A stretch of DNA of 64,000 nucleotides from assembly GCF_024305245.1 (NCBI RefSeq), contig NZ_JAMWYX010000001.1, positions 1-64,000 of the forward strand, read 5' to 3'. Numbering within the stretch: position 1 is the stretch's first letter; every line of letters starts with the position of its first letter. Under the pieces are notes generated by a model. That model saw only the letters and a list, made by a program, of their open reading frames with translations. It was not told the DNA's origin and did not search any database. This stretch comes from Erythrobacter sp. GTDB lineage: Bacteria; Pseudomonadota; Alphaproteobacteria; Sphingomonadales; Sphingomonadaceae. Below are positions 24,265-33,549 of this stretch, in pieces. The position numbers and the translations under genes are program-made.

Positions 24265-24777
24265 ATGGCATCTGATCCGACGATATCAGCCTACGAGATT
24301 GGCAAAGAGCTTGAGCGGATCGAGGAAGACTGTATTCATTCAGGTAAATCGCACTTCAATGCGCATGAGCGTTGGAGCAGATATCACTATTGGCTGGGGA
24401 TACCTGCTGTTATCTTTAGCAGTATAGCGGGACTCGCTTTCTTTCAGGATTATCCTCAAGTCGGTGGTGCCCTTTCTGCGATCGTGGCTGTTCTCACTGC
24501 GCTCTCCACATTCTTGAAGCCCTATGAGCGGGCGGCAGGGCACAAGAGCTCAGGTGATCAGTATCTTTCACTACGAAACGATGCGCGCGTATTTCGTACT
24601 ATTAGGCTCAGCAATGCTTGCGACACCCAGAGCGCATTTAACGGTTTGGATGAATTCACCAAACGCAGAAACGAGCTAAACCAAGCCAGCGCGCAGTTTT
24701 CGAAAAGAGACTTCGTCAAAGCTCGAGCTGGTATCGAAGCCGGCGAAGCAGCGCACGCAGTTGATAAACCCGCATGA
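24265..24777 (+). CDS. SLATT domain two-TM protein (CBASS-type effector)
   Basis: A 170-residue protein with the SLATT layout: N-terminal amphipathic helix (about 8-38), two membrane helices (about 42-60, YWLGIPAVIFSSIAGLAFF, and 66-84), then a long charged helical cytoplasmic tail. SLATT proteins associate with SMODS nucleotidyltransferases and are predicted to form pores that kill phage-infected cells when second messenger is made. The stop overlaps the next gene in ATGA, so the two are coupled. Base composition is about 45% GC locally (27 of 60 in 24301-24360) against roughly 65-78% around, a sign of transfer. ATG 24265 is used; no clear ribosome binding site. Confidence 0.85.
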   Translation: MASDPTISAYEIGKELERIEEDCIHSGKSHFNAHERWSRYHYWLGIPAVIFSSIAGLAFFQDYPQVGGALSAIVAVLTALSTFLKPYERAAGHKSSGDQYLSLRNDARVFRTIRLSNACDTQSAFNGLDEFTKRRNELNQASAQFSKRDFVKARAGIEAGEAAHAVDKPA

Positions 24778-25547
24778 CGGTCAATTCGTATCTCGTGAAC
24801 AGGGCCAGCAACGCGATATTATCAGGCCCAGAGCAGGCTTCTATAAATGTGTCCATAAGTTCTCTCAAATCCCGCCTAGACAAATACTTCGGCTCGGATT
24901 TAACTAGTCACTTCCGTTTTGGTTCATCGACACGCAGCACCATCTTGCCGAGGAAAATGGATGAGAGTTCCGATATCGACTACATGGTCGTGTTCGCAGA
25001 CGGTGGATTTACACCGCAAACTTATCTGAACCGGCTGCGAAAATTCGTCGATGCCTATTACTCTTCATCCGAATTTAAGCAGTCTTCGCCGAGCATCACG
25101 CTTGAACTCAATCACATAAAGTTTGACTTAGTGCCAGCGGTGACCAGCATTTGGGGTGACGGTTATCAAATCCCTAGCGGCCAAACGACCTGGCAAGGGA
25201 CAAATCCGAATAATTTCAATGCAACTCTGACTGCTAAGAATACGGCCAATCACTCGCTTATCAAACCCACCATTCGGCTAATGAAATTTTGGAATGCGGT
25301 GAGTGGATACGTTTTCGAATCCTACCCCTTAGAGAAGTGGGTTGTTGAGCAATCCTACTGGCTTACCTACACTCAGCGCGAATATCTTTTCCAAACTGTC
25401 GACAAGCTTCCGGTTCCGTCAGACGCTCAGTGGCGGCGGGAGAAGGTTGAGCGTGCGAAACGTATTGTTGCTGAGACGCGAGAACTTGAAGCCGGTGGCT
25501 TTCCCTATTTAGCGGAGGCAGAGATTAAAAAGCTGATTCCCGCATAG
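24774..25547 (+). CDS. SMODS/CD-NTase nucleotidyltransferase
   Basis: A 257-residue polymerase-beta-fold nucleotidyltransferase. The catalytic signature is complete: FGSS (49-52), the DID pair (Asp67, Asp69) in ESSDIDYMVVF, and the third acidic residue Asp118 in IKFDLVPA. C-terminal helical part with KPTIRLMKFWN resembles the OAS/SMODS helical domain. Known relatives make cyclic di- or trinucleotides after phage infection. It is the second gene of a two-gene unit with the SLATT effector; no HORMA, TRIP13, E1/E2 or JAB genes accompany it, matching the simplest (type I) CBASS arrangement. AT-rich like its partner (24 of 60 GC in 25201-25260). Confidence 0.88.
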   Translation: MTVNSYLVNRASNAILSGPEQASINVSISSLKSRLDKYFGSDLTSHFRFGSSTRSTILPRKMDESSDIDYMVVFADGGFTPQTYLNRLRKFVDAYYSSSEFKQSSPSITLELNHIKFDLVPAVTSIWGDGYQIPSGQTTWQGTNPNNFNATLTAKNTANHSLIKPTIRLMKFWNAVSGYVFESYPLEKWVVEQSYWLTYTQREYLFQTVDKLPVPSDAQWRREKVERAKRIVAETRELEAGGFPYLAEAEIKKLIPA

Positions 25548-25683
25548 ATGATCGTTCGATCATCGACTGTCGGCTTCTTGCCGTAGTCTCCCGGTCGTGG
25601 TGGCTAGGGCCTAGGTCGTGCATCGCGTAGTTCCGTTCTTGACCCCACCCCACGCCGCTATGACGAACGCCAGCCCACCGGCC

Positions 25684-25793
25684 CCGCGAGTCCTTTGTTT
25701 TCGCCCTCAAGCGCCGGGCGGCGGACGTCCGTCCGCCTTGGCTTACGCGCCATAAGGCGCGGCGCGCGGTCGCGCTTGCGGCGCTGCGCGCCG
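25684..25793 (-). repeat. Mosaic stem-loop repeat, copy G (right flank of CBASS-like cassette)
   Basis: Inverted relative to copy F: start block complement at 25775-25792 (18 of 18 identical), middle block at 25737-25762 with one 1-nt indel, end block at 25684-25714 differing from F at a few positions. F and G point at each other across the SLATT/CD-NTase cassette. Confidence 0.82.
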
Positions 25794-25874
25794 GTTCATC
25801 GCCATGGGTAGGGGAGGTGGCTCCGCGCCCACCCCGCTGCGACTAACCTCGCCTGCGGCTCGCCAAGTCTCGCG

Positions 25875-25947
25875 CCCCTCCCGCAGGCGGGAGGGGGGAC
25901 TCGCGCTGATACTCCCCTCCCGCTGGCGGGAGGGGTTGGGGGTGGGC
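25875..25947. repeat. Palindromic G/C repeat, two adjacent copies
   Basis: Two 10-bp-arm hairpins, CCCCTCCCGC and GCGGGAGGGG, at 25875-25896 and 25914-25935; the second is followed by TTGGGGGTGGGC as in the copy at 2674-2705. Confidence 0.75.
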
Positions 25948-26148
25948 GCGGCGTAGGACTGCTCTCCCCCTCCAACACTCGCGCTTGACCCCCCACCCAA
26001 ACCCGCCTAAGGGCGCGCTTCATCCGGGGTCATACCCGGACAGAGCTGAACATTGGCGGCCCCGTCTTTCCCTCGCGGAAGGGCAACCGTCAAAGTAACC
26101 CGGTGGCCGAAGGGCCGGATTTGCGGGTGGAGCGTTTCAGTCTCATTC

Positions 26149-26227
26149 GTCATCCCGGCGCAGGCCGGGATCTCATGCCGCAGGCGGTTTGCTTGCGGCT
26201 CTGGGCCCCGGCCTTCGCCGGGGTGAC
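26149..26227. repeat. Pair of inverted REP-like palindromes
   Basis: GTCATCCCGGCGCAGGCCGG type unit at 26149-26175 and a second in opposite orientation (CCCCGGCCTTCGCCGGGG core) at 26202-26227. Same family as the units at 40679, 60811 and 61138. Confidence 0.85.
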
Positions 26228-26374
26228 GGGTTGGGCTTGATCTCTCCTCCTACATCTCCGGCACCCGTTCCACCCTCGACTCGATCCCTTCAGGGAAAGT
26301 GGGAACCGGATTGGCCTTTGGCCAGCTTCGCTTCCCCGCCCGGAAGGGTCGACAAAAAGGTGAAGTGAGAACTA

Positions 26375-26746
26375 ATGCCGACAATCAACCAGCTGGTCCG
26401 CAAGGGCCGCGTCCCGCAGAAGGCCAAGTCCAAGGTCCCTGCGATGGAGCAGAACCCGCAGAAGCGCGGCGTTTGCACCCGCGTCTACACGACGACCCCG
26501 AAGAAGCCGAACTCGGCGCTGCGCAAGGTGGCCAAGGTTCGCCTGACCAACCAGCGCGAAGTCATCAGCTACATCCCCGGCGAAGGCCACAACCTGCAGG
26601 AACACAGCGTTGTGCTGATCCGCGGCGGGCGTGTGCGCGATCTTCCCGGTGTGCGTTACCACGTCCTGCGCGGCGTGCTCGATACACAGGGTGTGAAGGA
26701 CCGCAAGCAGAGCCGCTCGAAGTACGGCGCCAAGCGTCCGAAGTAA
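26375..26746 (+). CDS. rpsL: 30S ribosomal protein S12
   Basis: 123 residues, standard length. Highly conserved [11 protein letters not shown] start, [11 protein letters not shown] loop (streptomycin region; Lys43-equivalent present) and [10 protein letters not shown]. First gene of the str operon rpsL-rpsG-fusA-tuf. It directly follows the repeat-rich island, so its promoter must lie in 26230-26370, where I see no convincing -35/-10 pair. Confidence 0.98.
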   Translation: MPTINQLVRKGRVPQKAKSKVPAMEQNPQKRGVCTRVYTTTPKKPNSALRKVAKVRLTNQREVISYIPGEGHNLQEHSVVLIRGGRVRDLPGVRYHVLRGVLDTQGVKDRKQSRSKYGAKRPK

Positions 26747-26770
26747 GGTTCTACGCGGCCTACCGGCTTT

Positions 26771-26835
26771 GGCCCGCTCCCCCTCCCGGCTACCCTACGG
26801 GTTAGCATCTGGGTGGCCGGGAGGGGGAGCGGGCC
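26771..26835. repeat. 20-bp perfect inverted repeat between rpsL and rpsG
   Basis: Left arm 26771-26790 (begins GGCCCGCTCC) and right arm 26816-26835 (ends GGAGCGGGCC) are perfectly complementary over 20 bp around a 25-nt loop. The transcript would form a very stable hairpin inside the str operon. No T-run follows on the plus strand. Confidence 0.85.
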
Positions 26836-26887
26836 GGAGCCGCAAGCCCTGACGGAGGTCAGGGCGCATTCCGAAGGAATTAAAAAC

Positions 26888-27358
26888 ATGTCACGTCGTC
26901 GTCGTCCCGAAAAGCGGGTCATCCTGCCCGATCCCCAGTACGGGGATCAGATCCTGTCGAAGTTCATGAACAACCTGATGTATGACGGCAAGAAGGCCGT
27001 TGCTGAAGGTATCGTCTACAGCGCGCTGCAGACGGTCGAGGCCAAGGCCAAGGCCGATCCGATCCAGCTGTTCCACGATGCGCTCAACAATGTGAAGCCG
27101 CAGGTCGAAGTGCGCAGCCGCCGTGTTGGTGGTGCGACGTACCAGGTGCCGGTCGAGGTTCGCCCCGAGCGTGCCCAGGCGCTCGCGATCCGCTGGCTGA
27201 TCACGGCTGCGCGCGGTCGTCCGGAAACCACGATGGCAGCGCGCCTTTCGGGCGAGCTGATGGATGCCGCCAACAACCGCGGCAATGCGGTGAAGAAGCG
27301 CGAAGACACCCACCGTATGGCTGACGCCAACCGGGCCTTCTCGCACTACCGTTGGTAA
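26888..27358 (+). CDS. rpsG: 30S ribosomal protein S7
   Basis: 156 residues, standard length. Begins [20 protein letters not shown]; an upstream in-frame ATG at 26813 falls in the hairpin and is rejected. ATG 26888 follows CGAAGGAATTAAAA. Primary 16S binding protein that nucleates the 30S head. Separated from rpsL by an unusual 141-bp hairpin-bearing gap. Confidence 0.98.
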   Translation: MSRRRRPEKRVILPDPQYGDQILSKFMNNLMYDGKKAVAEGIVYSALQTVEAKAKADPIQLFHDALNNVKPQVEVRSRRVGGATYQVPVEVRPERAQALAIRWLITAARGRPETTMAARLSGELMDAANNRGNAVKKREDTHRMADANRAFSHYRW

Positions 27359-27467
27359 CAGATTGTGGGTTGGTCTGAAGCGGCGTCTTCCGGCTGACAC
27401 AATCGTCACTATATGGGGGCCGAACCGCTGACACGGCGGCCCCCGACAGACGCTTAAGGAAACAACT

Positions 27468-29600
27468 ATGGCCCGCGAGTATCCGCTGGAGCGCTATCGC
27501 AATATCGGCATCATGGCCCACATCGATGCCGGCAAGACCACTACGACCGAGCGTATCCTCTATTACACCGGCAAATCCTACAAGATTGGCGAAGTGCACG
27601 ATGGCGCTGCGACGATGGACTGGATGGAGCAGGAGCAGGAACGCGGGATCACCATCACCTCGGCGGCGACCACCACGTTCTGGACCGCCGAAGATGCGAC
27701 CATGGATCCGATGTCGGACCCCGACGCACTGCGCGCGGACATGCCCAAGCACCGCATCAACATCATCGACACACCGGGCCACGTCGACTTCACGATCGAA
27801 GTCGAACGCAGCTTGCGCGTGTTGGATGGCGCGGTTGCAGTATTCGACGGCGTCGCCGGCGTGGAACCCCAGTCCGAAACCGTGTGGCGTCAGGCCGACA
27901 AGTACGGCGTCCCTCGTATGTGCTTCATCAATAAATTGGATCGCACCGGCGCGGACTTCTATTACTGCGTGCAGTCGATCATCGACCGTCTCGGCGCGAA
28001 GCCGTTGGTGCTCTATCTGCCGATCGGTGCGGAGAGCAGCCTTGAGGGCGTGGTCGACCTCGTCAACAACCGCGGGATCGTGTGGCGGGACGAAAGCCTC
28101 GGCGCGAAGTACGAATTCATCGAGATCCCCGCTGACCTCGCCGACAAGGCAGCCGAATATCGCGAACGCCTGATCGAGACCGCTGTCGAGCAGGACGACG
28201 ACATCATGGAGTCGTATCTCGAAGGCAATATTCCGGACGCGGCGACGCTCAAGTCGCTGATCCGCAAGGGCACCATGGCGCGTGCCTTCGTGCCGGTGCT
28301 GTGCGGCTCGGCGTTCAAGAACAAGGGCGTGCAGCCGCTGCTCGATGCGGTGGTCGACTACATGCCTTCGCCGCTCGACGTACCCGCGATCAAGGGCATC
28401 CTGCCCGACAGCGAAGAAGAAGCCGAGCGCCCCTCGAGCGACGAAGCGCCGTTTGCCGCGCTGGCGTTCAAGATCATGAACGATCCGTTCGTCGGGTCGC
28501 TCACCTTCACCCGCATCTATTCGGGTCGTCTGGCCAAGGGTCAGGTGCTGAACTCGGTGAAGGACAAGAAGGAAAAGATCGGCCGCATGTTGCTCATGCA
28601 CTCCAACAACCGCGAAGACATCGATGAGGCATTTGCCGGCGATATCGTGGCGCTGGCGGGCATGAAGGACACCACCACCGGTGACACCCTGTGCGACATG
28701 GCCCATCCCATTATCCTCGAGCGGATGGAGTTCCCCGAGCCGGTGATCGAACTGTCGGTGGAACCCAAGACCAAGGCCGACCAGGAAAAGATGGGCATCG
28801 CGCTCAATCGTCTGGCGCAGGAAGATCCCTCGTTCCGCGTATCGACCGACCACGAAAGCGGTCAGACGATCATCAAGGGCATGGGCGAACTGCATCTCGA
28901 CATTCTGGTCGATCGCATGAAGCGCGAGTTCAAGGTCGAGGCCAACGTCGGCGCGCCGCAGGTGGCGTACCGTGAATACCTCGCCCGCGAAGTCGACGTC
29001 GATTACACTCACAAGAAGCAGTCGGGTGGCTCGGGCCAGTTCGGCCGCGTCAAGGTCACCGTAATCCCCGGTGAGCGCGGTCAGGGCGTGATCTTCGAAG
29101 ATGTTATCAAGGGCGGCAACATTCCGCGCGAATACATCCCGGCGATCGAAAAGGGCTTCCGTGAACAGGCTGCCAGCGGGCACCTGGTCGGCTTCCCGAT
29201 CATCGATTTCAGCATCAAGCTGACCGATGGTGCGTACCACGACGTCGACTCGAGCGCGATTGCGTTCGAAATCGCCGCACGCGGTGCGATGCGTGAAGTC
29301 GCGCAGAAGGCCGGGATCAAGCTGCTCGAGCCGATCATGAAGGTCGAAGTGGTGACTCCGGATGATTATCTGGGCGACGTCATCGGCGATCTCAACTCGC
29401 GGCGCGGGCAGATCCAGGGCACCGACACGCGGGGCAATGCCCAGGCGGTCGAGGCGTTCGTCCCGCTCGCCAACATGTTCGGCTACGTCAACGAACTGCG
29501 CTCGTTCACGCAAGGGCGCGCCAACTACTCAATGCAGTTCTCGCACTATGACGAGGTTCCGGCCAACGTCGCAGCCGAGGTCAAGGAGAAACTTGCCTAA
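27468..29600 (+). CDS. fusA: Translation elongation factor G
   Basis: 710 residues, five-domain translocase. GTP motifs: [13 protein letters not shown] (P-loop), [13 protein letters not shown]; domain IV and V regions ([22 protein letters not shown]) complete. Single copy in this window. Third gene of the str operon. A 770-codon open frame on the opposite strand is a GC-rich shadow. Confidence 0.98.
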   Translation: MAREYPLERYRNIGIMAHIDAGKTTTTERILYYTGKSYKIGEVHDGAATMDWMEQEQERGITITSAATTTFWTAEDATMDPMSDPDALRADMPKHRINIIDTPGHVDFTIEVERSLRVLDGAVAVFDGVAGVEPQSETVWRQADKYGVPRMCFINKLDRTGADFYYCVQSIIDRLGAKPLVLYLPIGAESSLEGVVDLVNNRGIVWRDESLGAKYEFIEIPADLADKAAEYRERLIETAVEQDDDIMESYLEGNIPDAATLKSLIRKGTMARAFVPVLCGSAFKNKGVQPLLDAVVDYMPSPLDVPAIKGILPDSEEEAERPSSDEAPFAALAFKIMNDPFVGSLTFTRIYSGRLAKGQVLNSVKDKKEKIGRMLLMHSNNREDIDEAFAGDIVALAGMKDTTTGDTLCDMAHPIILERMEFPEPVIELSVEPKTKADQEKMGIALNRLAQEDPSFRVSTDHESGQTIIKGMGELHLDILVDRMKREFKVEANVGAPQVAYREYLAREVDVDYTHKKQSGGSGQFGRVKVTVIPGERGQGVIFEDVIKGGNIPREYIPAIEKGFREQAASGHLVGFPIIDFSIKLTDGAYHDVDSSAIAFEIAARGAMREVAQKAGIKLLEPIMKVEVVTPDDYLGDVIGDLNSRRGQIQGTDTRGNAQAVEAFVPLANMFGYVNELRSFTQGRANYSMQFSHYDEVPANVAAEVKEKLA

Positions 29601-29694
29601 GCCGACCGATCGGTTTAGGGGCGGCGCCTGATTCAGCGGGCCCGCCGTTTTTCCCGCGAACACATCGTTTCATTCAAGAAGGTACACCAGAGAA

Positions 29695-30885
29695 ATGGCT
29701 AAGGAAAAATTCCAGCGGAACAAGCCGCACTGCAACATCGGCACCATCGGTCACGTTGACCATGGCAAGACCACGCTGACGGCGGCGATCACCAAGGTGA
29801 TGGCTGAAGTCTACGGCGGCGCCGCGGTGGATTTCGCCAACATCGACAAGGCTCCCGAAGAGCGTGAGCGCGGGATCACCATCTCGACCGCACACGTCGA
29901 GTACGAATCGGCTGCGCGTCACTATGCGCACGTCGATTGCCCGGGCCACGCGGACTACGTGAAGAACATGATCACCGGTGCCGCCCAGATGGACGGCGCG
30001 ATCCTGGTCGTGAACGCTGCCGACGGCCCGATGCCCCAGACCCGCGAGCACATCCTGCTCGCCCGTCAGGTCGGCGTGCCGGCGCTGGTCGTGTACATGA
30101 ACAAGGTCGATCAGGTCGACGACGAGGAAATCCTCGAACTGGTCGAACTCGAAGTGCGCGAACTGCTTTCGTCGTACGACTTCGACGGTGACAACATTCC
30201 GATCGTCAAGGGTTCGGCTCTGGCCGCTCTCGAAGGCCGCGATGACAACATCGGCAAGGATTCGATCATTGCCCTGATCGAAGCCGTCGACAGCTTCATC
30301 CCGCAGCCCGATCGTCCGGTCGACAAGCCGTTCCTGATGCCGATCGAAGACGTGTTCTCGATCTCGGGTCGCGGCACCGTGGTGACCGGCCGTATCGAAA
30401 CCGGCATCGTCAACGTTGGTGACGAAGTCGAAATCGTCGGCATCAAGGACACCCGCAAGACCACCGTGACCGGCGTTGAAATGTTCCGCAAGCTGCTCGA
30501 TCGCGGTGAAGCTGGCGACAACGTCGGTGCCCTGATCCGCGGCGTCGGCCGTGAAGAGGTCGAGCGTGGCCAGGTGCTGTGCAAGCCCGGTTCGGTCAAG
30601 CCGCACACCGAGTTCGAAGCCGAAGTCTACGTTCTGTCGAAGGACGAAGGTGGCCGTCACACGCCGTTCTTCGCCAACTACCGTCCGCAGTTCTACTTCC
30701 GCACCACCGACGTGACCGGCGAAGTGATCCTTCCCGAAGGCACCGAAATGGTGATGCCGGGCGACAACGTTTCGATCGGCGTCAAGCTGATCGCACCGAT
30801 CGCCATGGACGAAGGTCTGCGCTTCGCAATTCGCGAAGGCGGCCGCACCGTCGGCTCGGGCGTGGTTGCCAAGATCACCAAGTAA
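29695..30885 (+). CDS. tuf: Translation elongation factor Tu
   Basis: 396 residues, canonical EF-Tu: [11 protein letters not shown]-loop, [13 protein letters not shown] (NKxD), domain II and III complete with the C-terminal [13 protein letters not shown]. Delivers aminoacyl-tRNA to the ribosome. Last gene of the str operon, closed by a strong terminator at 30924. Only one tuf copy is visible. Confidence 0.99.
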   Translation: MAKEKFQRNKPHCNIGTIGHVDHGKTTLTAAITKVMAEVYGGAAVDFANIDKAPEERERGITISTAHVEYESAARHYAHVDCPGHADYVKNMITGAAQMDGAILVVNAADGPMPQTREHILLARQVGVPALVVYMNKVDQVDDEEILELVELEVRELLSSYDFDGDNIPIVKGSALAALEGRDDNIGKDSIIALIEAVDSFIPQPDRPVDKPFLMPIEDVFSISGRGTVVTGRIETGIVNVGDEVEIVGIKDTRKTTVTGVEMFRKLLDRGEAGDNVGALIRGVGREEVERGQVLCKPGSVKPHTEFEAEVYVLSKDEGGRHTPFFANYRPQFYFRTTDVTGEVILPEGTEMVMPGDNVSIGVKLIAPIAMDEGLRFAIREGGRTVGSGVVAKITK

Positions 30886-30923
30886 GGTTCTGCTCCCTCT
30901 GGGAGCGTGACTGAACGCAAAGC

Positions 30924-30959
30924 AGGCCCGGCCGCTCGGAAGAGCTGCCGGGCCTTTTT
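30924..30959 (+). terminator. Terminator after tuf
   Basis: Stem AGGCCCGGC (30924-30932) and GCCGGGCCT (30947-30955), T5 tail. Separates the str and S10 operons. Confidence 0.9.
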
Positions 30960-31036
30960 GTGAGCAGCGGGCAGGGCGGAGGCTGGCAGAACGGCGTGGT
31001 CGTTTCATTGTCACGCAATTTCCTTTCCAATGCCCC

Positions 31037-31065
31037 TTGCCAGAATCCTACACGCTCCGTATAGG
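31037..31065 (+). promoter_or_regulatory. Candidate sigma70 promoter of the S10 operon
   Basis: TTGCCA (31037-31042), 17-bp spacer, TATAGG (31060-31065), about 150 bp before rpsJ and after the tuf terminator, where a promoter is required. Confidence 0.5.
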
Positions 31066-31218
31066 CGCGCATCCGCAGACGAGATTCGTCCCGTTTGTCA
31101 CAAGTTTTGAAGAAGGCCGCCCGCTCTCGGGAAACCGGAAAGTAGCGGGGCCGGCCTTTGTTTTTGGGAAATGCCGGTGTTCCGGCAGATCCTTGGCTCT
31201 TTCGCATCGGTACAGGAC

Positions 31219-31530
31219 ATGGAAGCTCAGAATATCCGCATTCGCCTCAAGGCGTTCGACCACCGCGTTCTGGATCAGGCCACCGGCGAAATCGCCGATA
31301 CGGCCCGTCGGACCGGCGCTCTTATTCGTGGCCCCATTCCGCTGCCGACGCGTATCGAGAAGTTCACCGTGAACCGCGGTCCGCACGTCGACAAGAAGTC
31401 GCGTGAGCAGTTCGAGGTGCGCACCTACAAGCGGCTGCTCGACATCGTGCAGCCCAACGCCCAGACCGTCGACGCGCTGATGAAGCTCGATCTGGCAGCT
31501 GGCGTGAACGTTGAAATCAAGCTGGCGTAA
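31219..31530 (+). CDS. rpsJ: 30S ribosomal protein S10 (NusE)
   Basis: 103 residues, standard. [19 protein letters not shown] start; earlier in-frame ATGs lengthen it abnormally. Also the NusE transcription antitermination factor. First gene of the S10 operon, but followed by an unusually long 267-bp spacer. Confidence 0.98.
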   Translation: MEAQNIRIRLKAFDHRVLDQATGEIADTARRTGALIRGPIPLPTRIEKFTVNRGPHVDKKSREQFEVRTYKRLLDIVQPNAQTVDALMKLDLAAGVNVEIKLA

Positions 31531-31797
31531 GCCGGCCGAAATGCCCCCGCTTTAAGCAGGGGCCTCTATCGTTGGGGCCAAAGCGCCCCACCTGACGATA
31601 GGGTGGATACCGCCGGATATTTATCCGGGCTGCGTCCCCCGTCTCGCTCCAGCGGCCATTCCGGCCTGCCAGAGCACTCAGCCCGGACGGGGCGATGCAT
31701 GACAATTTGGGCTGAATGGGGCTGCGGCGTTTTGCGTCGCGGTCTCACACGCACCTGCGGATGGTCTGCAGGTGCCTCTGTTGAGGAGTAACTGACG
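31531..31797 (+). promoter_or_regulatory. Structured intercistronic region between rpsJ and rplC
   Basis: Three successive hairpins: GCCCCCGC/GCAGGGGC (31543-31563); a compound stem CTATCGT/ACGATAG (31566-31572 with 31595-31601) stacked on TGGGGC/GCCCCA (31573-31578 with 31585-31590); and a perfect 8-bp GCACCTGC/GCAGGTGC (31751-31775) just upstream of the rplC ribosome binding site TTGAGGAGT. Could be a ribosomal-protein autoregulatory leader or an internal promoter region; the sequence does not decide. Confidence 0.5.
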
Positions 31798-32592
31798 ATG
31801 CGCACCGGCGTTATCGCAAAGAAAGTCGGGATGACCCGCCTCTTCCAGGAGGATGGACGGCACGTGCCCGTAACCGTTCTCGCGCTGGAAGATTGCCAGG
31901 TGGTTTCGCACCGCACCGCAGACCGCGATGGCTATTTCGCAGTCCAGCTCGGCGCGGGCGAAGCCAAGCAGAAGAACGTTGCCAAGCCGCAGCGTGAACA
32001 TTTCGCAAAGGCCGATGTCGGCCTGAAGAAGCGCGTCGCTGAATTCCGGGTCGAAGATGCCGATGGCCTCGTGCCGGTCGGATCGACCATCAGCGCCGAG
32101 CATTTCATCGCCGGCCAGATGGTCGACATCACCGGGCACACGCAGGGCAAGGGCTTTGCCGGCGCCATGAAGCGTTGGGGCTTCGGCGGTATGCGCGCGA
32201 CCCACGGCGTTTCGATCTCGCACCGTGCTCACGGTTCGACCGGTCAGCGCCAGGATCCCGGCAAGGTGTTCAAGGGCAAGAAGATGGCCGGCCACATGGG
32301 CGATCGTCAGCGCACCCAGCAGAACCTCGAAATCGTCCGCACGGATGCCGAGCGCGGTCTGCTGTTCGTCAAGGGCTCGGTGCCCGGCGCGAAGAATGGC
32401 TGGCTGCTGGTTCGTGACGCCGTGAAGCTGCCGCTTCCCGAAGGCGTGCCGTTCCCCGGCGCTGTGCTGTCGAAGCACGCTCCGCAGGCCGAAGAGACCC
32501 CCTCGGTTGCCGAAACGGCTGCTGAAGACGTGGTCGTGACCGAAGCCGTCGAGACCGACGCTCCGGCCACAGATGAAAACAAGGAAGGCTGA
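31798..32592 (+). CDS. rplC: 50S ribosomal protein L3
   Basis: 264 residues. Core L3 ([16 protein letters not shown]..., [23 protein letters not shown], with the methylated-Gln-region) is complete to about residue 220. A further C-terminal extension of about 40 residues is acidic and low-complexity (Ala/Glu/Val/Thr). The extension is absent from Escherichia coli L3 (209 residues). Strong ribosome binding site GAGGAG. Confidence 0.97.
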   Translation: MRTGVIAKKVGMTRLFQEDGRHVPVTVLALEDCQVVSHRTADRDGYFAVQLGAGEAKQKNVAKPQREHFAKADVGLKKRVAEFRVEDADGLVPVGSTISAEHFIAGQMVDITGHTQGKGFAGAMKRWGFGGMRATHGVSISHRAHGSTGQRQDPGKVFKGKKMAGHMGDRQRTQQNLEIVRTDAERGLLFVKGSVPGAKNGWLLVRDAVKLPLPEGVPFPGAVLSKHAPQAEETPSVAETAAEDVVVTEAVETDAPATDENKEG

Positions 32593-32595
32593 GCC

Positions 32596-33225
32596 ATGAA
32601 GATTAAGGTTCAGAACATCGATGGCACGGCGCTGAAGGGCGCTGACATCGAGCTTTCGGATGACGTGTTCGGCATCGAGCCGCGCGCCGACATCCTGCAC
32701 CGGGTCGTTACCTGGCAGCTCGAAAATCGCCGCGGCACCGCCCGCCCGACGCGTGAGCGTTCGGACGTGGCCCGCACCGGCAAGAAGTTCGGCAAGCAGA
32801 AGGGCGGCGGTACCGCCCGTCACGGCGACCGTGCAGCTCCGATCTTCATCGGCGGCGGCAAGGCCCACGGCGCGCGCAAGCGTGACTTCGAGCAGTCGCT
32901 CAACAAGAAGATCCGTGCGCTCGGCCTCAAGATGGCGCTGTCGTCCAAGGCGAAGGACGGTCTGGTGATCGTCGATAGCCTCGAACTGTCGGACGCCAAG
33001 ACCAAGGTTCTCAAGGGCCACCTCGCCACTGCCGGACTTTCGGGCAAGGTGCTGGTGATCGACGGCGAACAGGTCGATGCCGGTTTCAAGAAGGCCGCTG
33101 GCAACCTGCCGGGCATCAACGTGATGCCGGCGATGGGTGCCAACGTCTATGACATCCTCAACCACGATACGCTGGTGCTGACCAAGGCCGCTGTCGAAAA
33201 GCTGGAGGCGCGCTTCAATGGCTAA
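32596..33225 (+). CDS. rplD: 50S ribosomal protein L4
   Basis: 209 residues, standard L4 with the extended loop [32 protein letters not shown] reaching the exit tunnel. In Escherichia coli L4 autoregulates the S10 operon. Its 3' end overlaps rplW by 8 bp. Confidence 0.97.
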   Translation: MKIKVQNIDGTALKGADIELSDDVFGIEPRADILHRVVTWQLENRRGTARPTRERSDVARTGKKFGKQKGGGTARHGDRAAPIFIGGGKAHGARKRDFEQSLNKKIRALGLKMALSSKAKDGLVIVDSLELSDAKTKVLKGHLATAGLSGKVLVIDGEQVDAGFKKAAGNLPGINVMPAMGANVYDILNHDTLVLTKAAVEKLEARFNG

Positions 33226-33526
33226 GAAACAGACCGTCGATGCGCGTCACTACGACGTGATCCTCGCGCCCCACATCACTGAAAAGTCGACGCTCGCGTC
33301 GGAACACAATGCTGTGGTCTTCAAGGTTGCGGGCACCGCGACCAAGCCGCAGATCAAGGAGGCCATCGAGGCGATCTACGACAAGAAGGTCGTTTCGGTG
33401 AACACCCTGATCATGAAGGGCAAGACCAAGCGCTGGAAGGGCAAGCCCTACACTCGCTCCGACGTGAAGAAGGCCATCGTCACCCTCGCCGAGGGTGAAA
33501 TGATCGACATCACCAGCGGTATCTGA
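33218..33526 (+). CDS. rplW: 50S ribosomal protein L23
   Basis: 102 residues. [19 protein letters not shown] and [20 protein letters not shown] motifs. Sits at the tunnel exit and docks SRP and trigger factor. Starts inside rplD (ATG 33218), implying coupling. Confidence 0.97.
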   Translation: MAKKQTVDARHYDVILAPHITEKSTLASEHNAVVFKVAGTATKPQIKEAIEAIYDKKVVSVNTLIMKGKTKRWKGKPYTRSDVKKAIVTLAEGEMIDITSGI

Positions 33527-33549
33527 GGCCAAGGGACAGGAAACGAACA

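Larger units (their letters stand above)
25548..26374. other. 827-bp non-coding region rich in palindromic repeats
   Basis: No gene recognised. Contains mosaic copy G (25684-25793), two adjacent CCCCTCCCGC palindromes (25875-25896 and 25914-25947), a TCCGGGG/ACCCGGA hairpin near 26030, two REP palindromes in opposite orientation (26149-26175 and 26202-26227), and the leader of rpsL. Confidence 0.7.

Noticed and set aside
23138..25793. Clustered repeats considered as a CRISPR array
   Set aside because: Copies differ in orientation and length, have internal palindromes, and there are no regular unique spacers or cas genes.
26299..26805. 168-codon frame overlapping rpsL
   Set aside because: Out-of-frame shadow of rpsL, which is unambiguous.
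27201..29513. 770-codon open frame opposite fusA and rpsG
   Set aside because: Same antisense effect; covers two certain genes on the other strand and has no family resemblance.
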